Positions 12,379 to 25,900 of a stretch of DNA of 64,000 bases are shown here, piece by piece. Numbering within the stretch: position 1 is the stretch's first letter; the number at the start of each line of letters is the position of its first letter. The position numbers were made by a program, and so were the translations under genes. The stretch covers positions 3,953,870 to 4,017,869 of the forward strand of contig NW_019091361.1 in the NCBI RefSeq assembly GCF_001949145.1, given 5' to 3'. Under the pieces are notes generated by a model. That model worked only from the letters and a program-made list of their open reading frames with translations, was not told the DNA's origin and ran no database searches. Source of the stretch: Acanthaster planci. Taxonomy: Eukaryota > Echinodermata > Asteroidea > Valvatida > Acanthasteridae.

Positions 12379-15017
12379 CCTAACCAGTTGCGGTGTATAT
12401 AGGTTGACAAGCAACCTTATCGATTGTAGTAAGCAGTAAGTCTGAAAGCATCGTAAATCGTCGAGCAAGGATGCTTGCCCCTTGAAAAGATTGCTCACTA
12501 AAAAGGAAAACTGAAAAGCAACCAAAAAAAAAAAAAAAGAAACAAAAAAGGTAGGGATCAGAAACCACTAATATACATGAAATACCTCGTTTTGTCGGTT
12601 TGTTACTGATGAGTTTTGCTCGGTTTGGCTTGGGTAAAATCTTTTGTGTTTATTAGACCCACTTCAAATAGCGCCCTCTTATTGTGTCCGCCATGCTTCC
12701 AAAAGGGTAATGAAATGCGTTCTCGTTAAAAACGTACATGCCAGATACCTCCCATATTTGCGGAGGAAGGGCTCAGTTTAACAATGTTCTCCCCCCCCCA
12801 AGAATAGAAAGAAAACATGGCGTCAGTGACGAAACTTTGCGCCGGGAATTGGATAGGGGATGGGGAATTGTTGGGGATGACTTGCCCTGGACATTTGGGG
12901 GGAGGTGGGCGGATCTGACAGCAGGGGCGAGGTTTATGAAAAAGATGTACGTCTGTAATATGAATTACATTCCTGTAGAAAATATTTGATCAGAACGGCA
13001 TATTTACATCCTTTTTATTCTCCCTTTTCGAGTGCTACTGAATACATTTTGGTTGTTTGGAAGTCCAAAAACTTTTTCAAACTCCACCCTGTTTTTTCTC
13101 ACCACGAAAACATTCACTAGACCATCCCCCAACCCACCCCCCCCCCAAAGGCGGGGATATATACCCCCATCCCCCGGGTCTTTATCCCATGCATGGCGTC
13201 CATCGAAATGTTTTGGTATGGCAAACGTCGCTACGAACCGCTGTCTCTCCCCTACCCCCACCCCATCGTGTGTATCCAGTTCCATGCAATACGCCAGCTG
13301 CCGTGTCAGACCATGACCATTTTGTTTCGTCATGAAATGGCTTCGTTTATGAATCTTTCGCTCTTTCCGTTAACTAACTCTTACAAGTAAGCGTAAAAAA
13401 CACCACATTAAACGTTGACTTTTTGACACCCCCCCATTGTATTTTGATCATTACGAATTCATAAATTTAACCAGCAATAAGGCAAGGGCATTGACTGTTC
13501 ATGATGGAGTTTGCTCTTCAACAACCGAGACTTTTGTTGCCTAAAAGGTGACACATGATCATTGACACCACATTCACGAAACTTACACACCACCGGTTCT
13601 CTCAGCCCAAAAGGTTCTCCATAATGAAGCAGCATGAAAGCTGCGTTTCATATCGCGCTGAATACACTGATAATAAAAACCCGAGTACTGGCAGTAATGT
13701 TTCCCGTGCCGAAAGATTCAATTTTCACTTCATGGGTACAAGGACATAATGGAACAAACTTCATGAATGGTTCCCCACTACTGTCAAACATCAACCTGAC
13801 CTTACACAACAGACCTGGACTCCATACCGACCATAATTTGAAGACTGTTCTTGTAATGATAAACGCATCCTCACAATTATCTGGGAAATATTTGAATTAA
13901 AAACCAAACAAGCTCAAATGGTTTCACGTGTCTAGATGCTTCAACTGAGTTCTGAACCAAATTTATTAGGTCAACAATTCTGATAGGATTAAGTTACACA
14001 CTAATCTAAAAATAGATCCAGATCATTAAATGAATTGTACAAATTAAGTTACGTACATTTACATTACTGGCGTTTTTTCCTCGTTTCATTGTGGATATGT
14101 AAAAAAAAAAGATCAGTGGATTTGACATTTCTCGTAGCTCGCCTCTTCGACCGCGAAATCGTTCATTTAAAAATGTACAACAAAGATTTCCCATTCGGTT
14201 TTATGTACACGTATACATGTCATGTTATTTTAACCCTTTGTATTAACACTGACTTTACAACCGTTACACATTAACCGAGAGTGAACAGAACATTTTACAA
14301 GAAAATAGCAAGAATATCATGGAAGAGAGAATAAAGGCTCGACGAAAGGCAGTGCCACAACTTGTCTCCAAGAGGAAAAGATACCGTTTGTTGAAGCATC
14401 TTGCTTACGGGCACATAACACAGAAAATATCAGTTTTGTGACCAAAATGTTCATGCCACGGGGTTCTTCAAACGGGGAGAAGAGTCCGCGGAGAGTTTCG
14501 TTTTAAAGATGCAAAGACTAAACGGAAACGAATGATTTTTCACATAAGGGCGCTTGCTGCAAACTTCTGTATCCGATGCAAAACTCCACTATATATCATG
14601 TACAAGGTATACAATAATATTGTGGGCCAAAACCACCAAAATTGGAGTCGGCTTGAGAAAAAGCACAGCGATTTACTGACGGAAAAAAGTTGATTTCCGG
14701 AGCATACAGAAAGAATCGATTTAGAAAGCTTGCCCTGAAAATCTACTTTACGAATTAATTTCCAGGGGTCACTGATCGGGTAAAATTGCTTCAAAGGCGG
14801 CATGTTCGACACGAAAGCGACCTCTGCCGGTGACATTTCGCTTTCCTTCCCATTTTCAGCTAGAAAAAATTGTGACTTCTCACACTGTTTCGCAGAATGA
14901 AATCAATCTAGAAGTAATTGAGTGACTTTCAATTTACAAATTTCTGAGAGGACAAAAGATTCAAGTAAACATTTCTAATAACGAAATATATTTTTGCCAA
15001 GCTGGTAAACTGTGACC

Positions 15018-15224
15018 CTAAACCTTTGAAAGCATGGTGAGCTGGTCAGATATTTCCATGAGTATTAAAAATGAATGGCAGTTTTCACCTAATCCAAGTC
15101 CGTTCCCAGAGCAATCGCTAGTTCCCTTGCAGGCCGTATCATGCGCTGTGATCTTTACAGGCTGGCAGCCGGCGAGTGTCAAAACCAATGTCATTGCACA
15201 ATACAATCCTGCCTGAATGGACAC
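15018..15224 (-). CDS. Possible first exon of a small secreted peptide gene
   Basis: A minus-strand ATG opens MSIQAGLYCAMTLVLTLAGC, a good signal-peptide shape, followed by a cysteine-bearing segment (TACKGTSDCSGNGLGL). A GT donor after GGATTAG would close an exon of about 45 codons; without splicing the frame runs 68 codons to a stop. It lies between the UBE2Q2 3' end and the SLC24 5' end. No family recognised; chance is quite possible. Confidence 0.22.
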   Translation of the reverse strand: MSIQAGLYCAMTLVLTLAGCQPVKITAHDTACKGTSDCSGNGLGLGENCHSFLILMEISDQLTMLSKV

Positions 15225-16169
15225 TGGTCACCCCATTACTGATGCAATCTCAGCTCTGTCTTCCATTGCCTGTTGCTTGCATGTCTTGCTACTCTCAAAA
15301 TTGCAGCTTTGTTGATAATAATTTATTATCAATGGCCTCCACAATTTTCTGTGGCAAAACAAGACTAGTGAGAACCTTGGTCAAGTTCTAAGACATCAAC
15401 GGGAGTGGTCAAACCACCTTGCCCTCACGTGAAGTCAGTAAACCATAGTTAATGCTTGAAACTGCTCCACAGCGAATCCAAAATAGGTAAAGGCAACTTT
15501 ACCAATCATCAACAAGATGTCATGTGTCGCCCATTTCACCATTAAAAAACCTTCCCAATAACAGTGCTACTGTCTCTGTTTCAGCACCAGATGTTAAGAG
15601 GAAACTTCATGGTTGCATCTTCACACTAGACCAGAAGTTTTTTTTTGGGGGGGGACCTAAATCTCAAACATCTGACCCTGAAGGTCTGAGGTCAGTCCCC
15701 ACACTGATAAGCTCATAACCTTGATCCTTGGTGCCTATTTACACCCAAACTCACTCCATTTAGTCCTAGTTGTGATGAAGTGCTTTTCCTCACTGGTGTA
15801 TCCAGCGGGGGGCACATGTTGTAAGGAGGAATTTTTTCAAAACTCTCGGCTAATCATTAGATTACAAATCATTCCCCCTTTTTCCGCCCCATTTTTACTC
15901 ATGCTGAAGTACTCATACTCACAGCAATGTACTCAACTACAACACTGCTTCATGACCCATCAAGACATGAGCTCCTCCAATTCCTTGGCATGTTCCATCT
16001 AGAGTCTACTAAGAGATTGTTTTCCTGAAAGCGAGACTGAGAATCCGGTGTGAAAGTTTAAGAACTACGACTGGATGAACGATAGAAACGTAGCGATTTG
16101 AGAAGGAGAGCAGGATTTTCATCCTGACTGCAAATGCAATGTTCCTTTTTCTCCCTTTGATTTCTTCAG

Positions 16170-16537
16170 ACGATAGCGAGTCGAGTTGTCGAAGGGCAAC
16201 AGAGTATAGGGGAAAAATACCTCGCGGGAAATACCGAGAAATAGCCAAATCCTGGCTTTGCTCAGAAAGCAGCTTGCGATGTTGTGCGAGCATCAGTCTT
16301 CCTCAGGCTGCTGGTGACCCATTGGCCTGGTCATGTGACTGCCTGTCATGTGACCGGCCCTCATCAGTCCCAGTTCCAGACGTTAATTTAGGACGGCAAG
16401 TTGCTGCCCGAGCAGGCCCGGAGTTTAGATTCGGTTTGACATTTCATGGAATACACCTGGATGACGGAGAACAGACTGACTCCGTCCCACCTTCAGATAC
16501 ACAACAGCCCAGTTACAGTAACATCAACAACACTTAA
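16170..16537 (+). CDS. Possible terminal exon of an unrecognised plus-strand gene
   Basis: A strong acceptor (pyrimidine run ending TTTCTTCAG at 16169) is followed by 122 open codons to a TAA. The product is cysteine- and polar-rich in the middle (SWLCSESSLRCCAS, SCDCLSCDRPSS) and ends with an acidic, Ser/Gln/Asn-rich tail (DGEQTDSVPPSDTQQ). It would converge on the UBE2Q2 3' end with 399 bases between stops. I could not find an in-phase upstream exon, and a different minus-strand frame over 16009-16293 is also open. It may therefore be repeat-derived or chance. No family recognised. Confidence 0.28.
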
Positions 16538-16936
16538 TACAATTTCTCTTGTGACAATGCTGTGTTTTCTCAAGGGAAAAAAAAAAAAAGAAAACGGGAC
16601 CAAAAAAAACTGTTGCTAACATTCCAAGAAAGGTCATGCTTTGAAAATTTTGTCGCACATTATTCAATCTCTGCAGGGGAAAACAAAAATTCCTTCCGTA
16701 TCGAGCTATCCAGAGAAACAAAGTCAACTTCTTTGTATCCAATCTCTGCAGTGTTCTTTAGCTCGTGCTACCGACACACCTCCACATTTTGTAAGTCGTT
16801 TTTTCCCCCCTCCTCGTCTCAAGGAAGTTTCGTTTTCTTTTCGTGGGTTCTATTGTTTGGCTTCCGCAAGAGTTGAACTTGCGTGGGTGTCGACAATAAG
16901 TTCAAGTTTGATGAGGGCATCGTGTGATCCAGCCAG

Positions 16937-19900
16937 CTAACCGTCCTCCTTCGGTGGGGTGAACCATCCTGGTGACCAAAAGTGAAACAAAAAGATGACA
17001 GAAGATTGTCAAACCATAAACCATCGTGCAATTACCAACTGTAGACTGGTGTCATGCAGATCCTCAGCTTTTTTTTGGCGTTCGAGAGATGCATAGCCCT
17101 CAATAGGGCAGAGAACATATCGTTCAACTCAGTTGTATCACACAGTGATGTATCTTCTAAGGTTGTTACATCAAAAACTGACATATGATTTAGATTGCAG
17201 AGAGTATAAGCACAATTTGTCAATTCCCGAGCGTCACATTTGAGGTGCATGTCCTGTCGCAGCAGTCAACAACTTGGGTCAAGGTTGACCAGGGAACACT
17301 GGTTAATTTTTTTTTCTATGCACAAAACACATCCTGGGTACCAGGTAAAATCAACCAATAGTTGATTAATGGTCGCTGATCCGACTTGGCCTGTTCTGCA
17401 CTACTGTGCCACTGCACACTTCACCCAAGTCCCAAAAGTTGAAGTGCGACAATTAAACTATGAGAAATAAATATGAGCTTCCGCACTGTATGGTTTGGAT
17501 GACGTCTGAACTTATAACGTCTGTGACTGGATAGTCACAAGGTCCCTTATTTCGCCACCTGCTGTCAAGTCTAATTGGTTTTCACAGTAAGTGGCGAAAA
17601 TGAGGGACCTGGCAACTATACATTCGTGGACGTTAGATGATATGCAGACTAAAAATGGTTTTGACCCCAGGACGCAGTTACAACATTCCCAACAATGGAA
17701 ACTGTCCCCTTAATGCAGGGGACTGGTACCAAAATACAGACGTTGTGGGAAACAACGCTAACGGAACAAAGTTCTTGTCCTAACTACTCTGTCCCCCCAA
17801 AAAACAAACAAACCGCCCCACTCGAGTTAGAGCAAAAAAGACCAGGGATGGGTGTTTAGATGTTCATTGCTTTTCACAATGCTGATAAGTTTTCAAACTT
17901 TAATCTCCACATGACCGTTTGACCGGTTCTCAAATGACCTGACTTCATTCATTTATTAGTACGGACTGGGCATGCTCTCTCTACCCGTGATGAAATCAAC
18001 GGTAGATGTGCAACAAGAAAATGAATGCACCATTCATGTCAAGTCATCTATGAGAGATACACAGAAGAAGATACATGTAGCTAGTTGGGCTTTGAGGGTG
18101 GAACACTCTTCAACTCACCGTTCTTTTCGTGAATCTGCACCAAGGACTTGAACGACTGCTGCGCTCTGGCCAGGCTGTATTGGCGCTGCTGGGAGAAAAG
18201 GACGAACACAAACGTCTCTGTAAGTATGCGACACTCTCACAACGCTAAACCACATCACAGCCTGACGGCATCTCGGCAGCATACCAATAGCTTCACCCTC
18301 ACCCTGGCCTGGTTTAACAACACCAGCTCCTGCTCTGGGTTCGCCTGGTTTCTATAAATTCGGACTTTGAAGTTGTCAACTCAACAATTACACAAAACTT
18401 TGCTGCCAGAACATCCAACTGCATGTGGTCAATCCACAGTCTGAATTATTGTCATTTTATTTGAACAAGGCTAACAAGCATTTTGATGGCAAGAATAAAA
18501 CCTGGCAAGGAATCCCCCTCCCATCCACACAATCAATCACACTGTGCCCACTGTGAAGCTATTTCTGAAGGAGATACTTTGTAACCATGGATTCAGTTTT
18601 AGCTATCCACATGCCACGGTAAATAGCCATGGACGTACACAGCAATGCCCATTTTTGCACATGGCCTAATCTACAAGCCTTCAAACCAGCACTTGTTTTC
18701 AGGTGTCTAGGTACAAGACTTATCCGTGTTGTAAGCATGCTGTCTGGAGGTAGCAAAATTATCAAAGGCCGTGTCTAAATTCACTTGGCTGTGGCTGGAA
18801 TCAGCACAGGCACCTGTGGAAGCCATCAACTAATGGATTCATCCATTTCCCATAGACATACATGTTGATCCCAGCCACAGCCCAAGTAACGAGGACATGG
18901 CTGCACCTTTACACCGTCTGGCTAACTACCATGCCTGTTTCATGGACTTAGTAAGCGAGGACATATTGTAAGGTGGATGCATGTTGTAAGTGAAGAGTAA
19001 GCAAACCAGTCAAAAGCAACTACAAATTGCATGGTGCATGTATTTTGGCTGGTAGCCCGTTTTCACACTGCTTTGCTCTGTAGCTCCACCAACGAGGCCC
19101 CCGCTGCGTGACCCCCCTCTAACCTTGGAAGCGCCGAACTGGATGCGGGCCTTGCCCTTGACCAGTGTGGCCGCGATCTGCAAGATGACCGCCTCCACCG
19201 TGTAGGCGCTGCTCCAGCCCTGCTTGGTCAGCAGCTCCATGCAGATGGCCCCGCCCCCTAGCACGTAGCCGCCAGTCAGCACGGGGAAGATGACTCGGAC
19301 AAACGGCGGGTCAAAAGGGAAGTTTTCCTGGTGGGCGGACGGAAAACGGAGTGAAGTAACGACTCTTAACCCTAACGGTCCTGAATCCTCCAATTCTTAA
19401 TACAATTTTGCGTACATCGTAGTATGTCTAATTTCTTGCCGGACAACCTTGAACCGTGGTACACATCTGATAGCAAGGGGATACTAAAGAGGTGCTGTGA
19501 TAAAAAGGTTATTTGGATATGGACATTACGTCTGTTAGGCACCATTTCAAACTTCTTATCGGGTAGGTTGTCGGACAGAATGGTCCGACCGATACATTTA
19601 TTATCGGTTGGCTGTCAGGTTAAGTGTTCTCAAGTGGCCAATTCTAACTGATACAATGCCTTTTTATTGCATTACTCCCAAGGCTATGTGGTTTCAGTGG
19701 AGCAACACCCCCTCCGTTATTCACTCAACACAAGTCAACATTATCGGTTGGATAGCCCTGTCCTATAGTCAACAGATAGGAATTTTGAAATGATGCCTTG
19801 ATTAGGAGAGATTTCTCACAAAAATGCTGAAACTGAAGTGAATTGTTCAAGTGCAATAACCCCAACCAATATTGTAGTCAAATCTATCCCAAGTCCATCA

Positions 19901-22900
19901 CAAGTCATCCAGTGTTAAGCCAAGTCCTGAGCTATTCAAATGAACTCGGACGAAAGCATTCCCTTGTCACTGGCCTCTTTGTTTCTAGTGACCTGGAAGG
20001 TCATTGTGATGGATTCCGTTTGACTCCAACCACCATTTTCACAGAATCCACTAATACATTTGACTAAGAGGAAAATTCTGCTGGACCTGCAACTTTAGGC
20101 ACTAAAAATTGCCTCGTATCTGCAAATTTCAGGTCGCCTTGGTCGACACATCATTTGTTCGAGTTTCTGCATTTTAAATTTCGGACATCCAGCAGAAGAG
20201 CCAGCGTTTGCCTTGACGTTGCCACAGCTAAAAAGACATTGACAATAACAGTGGCAAGTGTGACAACGACGATAACAGACCACGTTTAGCTGGGACGTGA
20301 AAAAACACAGAGGTTTTAAAAAAGAAAGCTCACCTTGAATGTCATGTTTAGCAAGATGTGATCTTTGCCTTCTTTCTCCTTGAGTTGTTTCAAGTCTGCA
20401 TAGAGCGGACTGTCATTATCAACTCTGCAATTACAAAAACAGGTTGTTCTTCAAATTCCCTGGACCTTTTTGATGGCCAACCAAACAATGTCCTTCTGTT
20501 GGAGAGCACTGTGGGATACAAAGCCCTATCGTCAAGGGCACTAAAACATTTCCTGGGATGGAGGGTGAATCAGATGACAGCACTGGCAATCAACCTTATT
20601 CACAGGGGAAACCACTTTCCATCATCTGCCCTGAATCTATCATATATAATGCAAGCTGTTAAATGCGGTGGTGCCAGGCTATTTGGGTTCCAAACATCAC
20701 TTTCATTTTTTTTTTTTGCTGCTTAAAGGTGGTGTACACCATTGGTTTTTTGTCGTAATTTCACAAGATTGGCTGATTATGGTGTATAATATTCACTGCA
20801 ACCTACATTCCACTCACTTGTTTCACGATTGAGTCAACTGCTTTGTGAAAAATCGAGAAAAACAGCGCAGCATTTTCAACGCTTAAATTGAAGGTCTTGT
20901 AGTTTATCTTGCGTAAAATCTATGGATTATAGGGCGTTCATAGTACAAGCGAACATCGTCCGCGGGGTCAGGGTGGGAAAGAAGCATTACAGGTTCTCAT
21001 TCCCTTAAAAAAGGAGCAGTTTTCAACGGCTAGGAGTAATCAGCAAAGTTACCGTGGAGTAATGAGCCTTCTCGACTATGTCGACAATGTAGCGTTGCAG
21101 ATTCATGGAAAAACTTCACCCAGGAAAATAGCCGGTCGAGTAGCGTTTGCCTTGGGTTGGTAACAAGTCCTTTTTTTGCAAGTCCAAGTCAAGTACAAGT
21201 CAAAGCTGGTATTTACAAGTCATGGTACAAGTCACAAAAATAGCGACTCGAGTCCAACTCGAGTCCAAGTCACTTGACTAGAGTCACCAACTCTGCTTCG
21301 CTATCGCCATTTGGAACGGCAGTGGCACGGCGCCATTCTAAACGCATTGCTATGCTGCCATGCCAAATAGAACAGTTGCAAGTCAAGCTGACACCAGTGA
21401 GATCAGTGGGCTGTCCTTCTCCCGAGGTGTTATACGCTAACATCCATGGTCAAACGTGAGGAAGGAACCACAACTCATTACACAACAAAACTGTTGCACA
21501 GGACTTTCGCCGGCGCAAACGTTTGACATTTCCGGCAACCAGCCATGCAACAGCCACGCTCTCGTTGCACTCATTGTAAGTGAAGATTGGCACGGAAGCA
21601 GCAGAGTTAATTTTTTACTGACCGAGCCAACTTACGATAATATTTTGATGTGCCAGTCGTACAAACTGTCGTTGACCAACTCAACGCAGTACATCTTCTT
21701 CTTGAAAGCCTCTGACCGGTAGACGTCTCGGAGCTCCTTCATCAGCCTGTCTGTGGCCTGCACAGACCCTGACACTGAGCCCTGAGGGGTGGGGGTGGGG
21801 TTAAAATAAACAAGACAAAGATCAGTCTCGACCCAACCCTCCAAAAATGCAACAAAGTTTGCTAGAGCCTGAGAGTCGTTGGATTGAGTGGTTGACACCT
21901 GTTGCAGTGTAAATGGCTCTTGGCTGAGGCTGACGTTTCAACGAAGGCATATGCTGAGTTAAGCAGGGTTTTCTTTCTGGTTGCCTTGAAGTGTGTTGTA
22001 TTAAGCAAGGTGCCTAGAGAACCTGACAGGGGTAAGGTTAACCATTCCGAGGAGAAACAAGAGACGGCGTATTTGACGTAAAAATGTTGAAAAGTCTCTG
22101 GATATGTAGGGCAATAAGGCTATGTCACAGCTTAATTGTTTGAGCCACAAAGGCAGAATGGCAGAGGTTTGGTTTTGTTACAGAAATCAACTGTTTTGAT
22201 GTTCTTTTTCCCCTAAAAAAAGCATCGAACCAGTATGGATCATGGATCCCCCAGTTGCGTAGGATTCATTCCATGCCTGATGTGATGTAGTGCCTACTTC
22301 TTACCTTTAAGTAGTCTCTTCTCTGGTTGGATTTTAATCTCTCCAGTACTGCATAGTTCTCTGCGTCTATGTCCTTGTCGTCCTTCTCTGTGACTGATTT
22401 GCTGTTGGGTCAAGTTGGAGATGAATGGAGATCAGAATACACTCAGGGAATGGAACGGGCAAGAGTGACTGTGTGCGGGTTCTGAACAGAATCGATTTCA
22501 AACTTAGCATCGGCTGCCATTTCTGCTTCCTTTCAGAGATCGACTCCCCCGCCTAAGCAGAAACTGTTTTCCTGTTTACCCAGCTTTTCCCTAAAGATGT
22601 CGCTCTTCCTTGCCTTGAGTCAGTGCCGTACTTCACACAAAAGGCAAGGTCGTTTGTGGAACGAAGCATGTGAGTGTGGACATGCTCTTCTCAGCTACAT
22701 GGGGGTCGGCATACCTCGCGTGACTGAAGCACTTCATTTTGGGTGTGTGCTGTTGGAAAACCCAACTAGCTTATTGTAATGAACTGCAAGGCAAATACAA
22801 CTGTGTTACTGACTTAATGCACACGGTCCTGCAGTCGCATCCACTGGTTATCCAAGTCCCACGTGAAGTCACAAGCTATAGAAATGAAATGTGACAACGT

Positions 22901-25900
22901 TCAGCAACGGCAAAAAATAGCCAAGTACCAGTCATACGCCATGTGCCACCATGACCTTTTGGCCGGTAAATTACTTTTTTTGGTCACCAAACCTTTTCCT
23001 TGCTGAGGTAAATTTCCAAGCTTAGAAGCCTCTATACCACAATGGCAGGCAGTCCACCCCACTCGCATATAAGCGAGTTGGTGCTACAGCGCCCTCTATA
23101 GTGCATGCACCAAGCCCATACCTTGGCTCTTCCTCCATCTCGTAGTGATCCATACAGTCGTCCATGTCCTGGTTCTCCTCTTCCTCCTCTTCTTCCTCCT
23201 CCTCTTCGTCCTCGTCGTCGTCTTCTTCGTGTGCAAAATCGTCAGCACCGTCATCTTCGTCAGCACTGGCCATTTCGTCGTCGCTTTTCTGCATTTGTTT
23301 TTTTAAATGACATGAGGAGCACACGGAAGTTGAGCGTCTGGCGAAGATTCAAGAGGTTTACAGCGAGAGGAGCGTGCCCGCCCAAGCATCTTTAACCCTC
23401 ATAGTCCCTAATCCTTCACCTGTTGGAAGTTTGAAGACTCTGAGGGTTGCATTTTGATAATTTATAACTGAAAAAAGAATGTGGCACTTACCGTTCAATA
23501 GTAAGGGTGTCCTCCCTGATTCTTTTTTTAGCAACTGATCTCCGACTTTTTTGCTTCGATACGAGTTCAAGTTAGATTAGCCTTAACAACTATTTCCATT
23601 ATTAATACTACTTGTAGCTATCCCTGTTCTCTCTGCCTCCGCTTCCAAAAGGATAAACAATGAACCCACTGCCAAACTTGAGAGGAATCTGCCAATGTTA
23701 AGGCTGATCAGTACTTTTGCAAATCTGACAACAAAGAAAATTCATTAAGCTAACATCAAGTGCCTCAATGAAACCCAAATGGCTGAAGTCTTGATAGTCG
23801 CAACAGTTTTGCTTCCAGTTGAAATGTGAACCAAAAAGTGGATTCGATCTCTGTTTAACCTAACAAATCTCACCTAACTACTGTAATTTATGTGCTGAGC
23901 AAAAATTTGAAGAAAACTAGTCACAAGACACAGGTTTACCATGATGTTTCAGCTTGTAACCCGTTATTGCTAGGTTGATATTTACTTTGCCAAGCAACGA
24001 AAGTATTTGCTTAGCCCCTCAACCTTCCTATTTTGCTTTACCTCTGAGGGTAGCTCTTGATCTAAGATGGACATTGTAGAAGGCTCTTGGACGTTATGTA
24101 GCTTGCACAGGTCTCGAACCAGCCGCCTGATCATTTTTAGGAGCTGCAACAAAACCAAACAAAGCAAGTGTGGTGTCCTTCAACAAAGGTACCAATACCA
24201 ACTGATCTCTGTCGACTTTTGAGTGAGCCCATAGGCTTCAACTTTTGGGTTACATTGACTTTTCACTGCCTTTTTCTGACTGACAGATGGGGGAGTTTAA
24301 CTTGTGTTTTATACGAGAAACCCCTGATACAATGAAAAAGCTTTTACACAGAGGAAAAACCACACGTAAGCATTTCAACTCAAAGTGCCACGAAATGGAA
24401 CATCTTCATTTTTCTTTTAAAACTGACCATTCCAAATATTCCAATTTAAACTCCACATTTTGAATGACTGCTAATAGGATTCAGTACTACAGTTAATACA
24501 GTGCACCATTTGTGGCACAATGTCCACAGGTAAAAAGAATACGACGAGAGGTCCATTGCATTGTTGACATGGTAAGACTCAACAAAGGTCTCAGATAAAT
24601 TTGTAAGGTTACTGCAGATCTCCCAATACTTTAAAAAGTGTGGATACTGGTCACTGGCAGCAGAAGGGGGGGGACAGTGGTCCCCTCACTTTTTTGACGG
24701 GGGGAGGACATTCCCCCCACCCCACACTTTTTGCAGGGCCCATAATGGAGTGGGGCTTCATGGGTAAGCCTATTAACCACTTCCTGCCAGGGACTCCGGG
24801 ATCGGAGACGTATGGTTTATATGGGTGGCCGGGGTCTCCGAACTCGGACAAAGGAAACAGGGCCCTATAACAAAAGATCGTACTCCAAACAACAGACCAG
24901 GCTGCTGGGCATTACCGACATTTTTCACTCTCAAAAGTGGTGATAATCTAGCCTTGTTTTTGAAACCGTATACCAGGATTTCGGGCATTGAGAGGGAGCG
25001 GATTACCACCGAGGACAAAACTGCTCCAAAACAGCCCTGCTGCACGCTAATCTGGCCCCTTTTGAAAAGAGGTCAGCAGTGCACTAAGCCAGGTTCATGA
25101 ACAAAAAGACAGTTATACAACACCGCACAATCTGGGCTCTGTTTACAAAGCTGCTGGCCTGGCTGAAATACTCGGGCATCAATGAAGGTCACCTGTCAAC
25201 TTAGAGTAGTGCCTAAAGATTACTTGGTGTGGCTATAAACGACCGTTAAATGAAATGATGAATTTTTGAAGGATTTCGAAAACGGGAAAAATGATAGTCA
25301 TGCCGGCCCAGCATCATCAACATTGAAAAATGCCCCGGCATGAAGTGGCTAATGGCTGGTGCCTGATGGTCTCACAACTTGCCCCTCACTATGAAAATTT
25401 TTCAAATCCATCTCATAAAGGTAAGTCCAGTCACAAGTCCTTTCATGAAGCCGGTCATGAGTGACAGGCTAAACAGTGACAAAGAAATGCTTTGGTCATA
25501 GTTCATTTGAATAGCTTGTGACTCGGCTTGGGACTCACTGACTGACTTGCAATTAATCTGTGACTGTAACCTCCTCTGAAAATAACCAATATCCCAAACT
25601 GGTAGAAACTCTGTAGCTTGCCTTCTCTGATTGGTGTTTTGGAAGCTTGGTATTAGCTGCCGATTGAGAGCGTCAGCTACATTATTGAGACACCACCATT
25701 ACAGACAAAATTGAAATATAGATGAGAACTTACAAGCTGTCCCGAAGCACTTATTTCAGACAAACGTTGAAGAACAGTTGACAAGACAGGGTCGTCAGAA
25801 TCGGAAAACCATACTGGTCGAGTCTGTGGGTATGAGTCCTGTACACATTAAAAAAAAAAAGGTGACTGTAACCATCTGGGATGAAATGTGAAGCTTTTTG

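Larger units (their letters stand above)
11371..16169. other. Spacer between SLC24 5' end and UBE2Q2 3' end
   Basis: Contains the 12.2-kb G-rich repeat, a GC-rich stretch from 11.1 to 11.8 kb that may be the SLC24 promoter region, and C/G runs at 13.14 and 15.65 kb. The secreted-peptide-like ORF at 15018-15224 and an ORF at 14540-14836 (minus) are the only candidates; neither is assigned. Confidence 0.4.

Noticed and set aside
14540-14836. 98-codon minus-strand ORF that could be a first exon (MSPAEVAFVSNMPP start)
   Set aside because: A possible donor exists but no following exon or family was found.
23105-23395. 96-codon plus-strand ORF
   Set aside because: Antisense shadow of the acidic UBE2Q2 exon 4.
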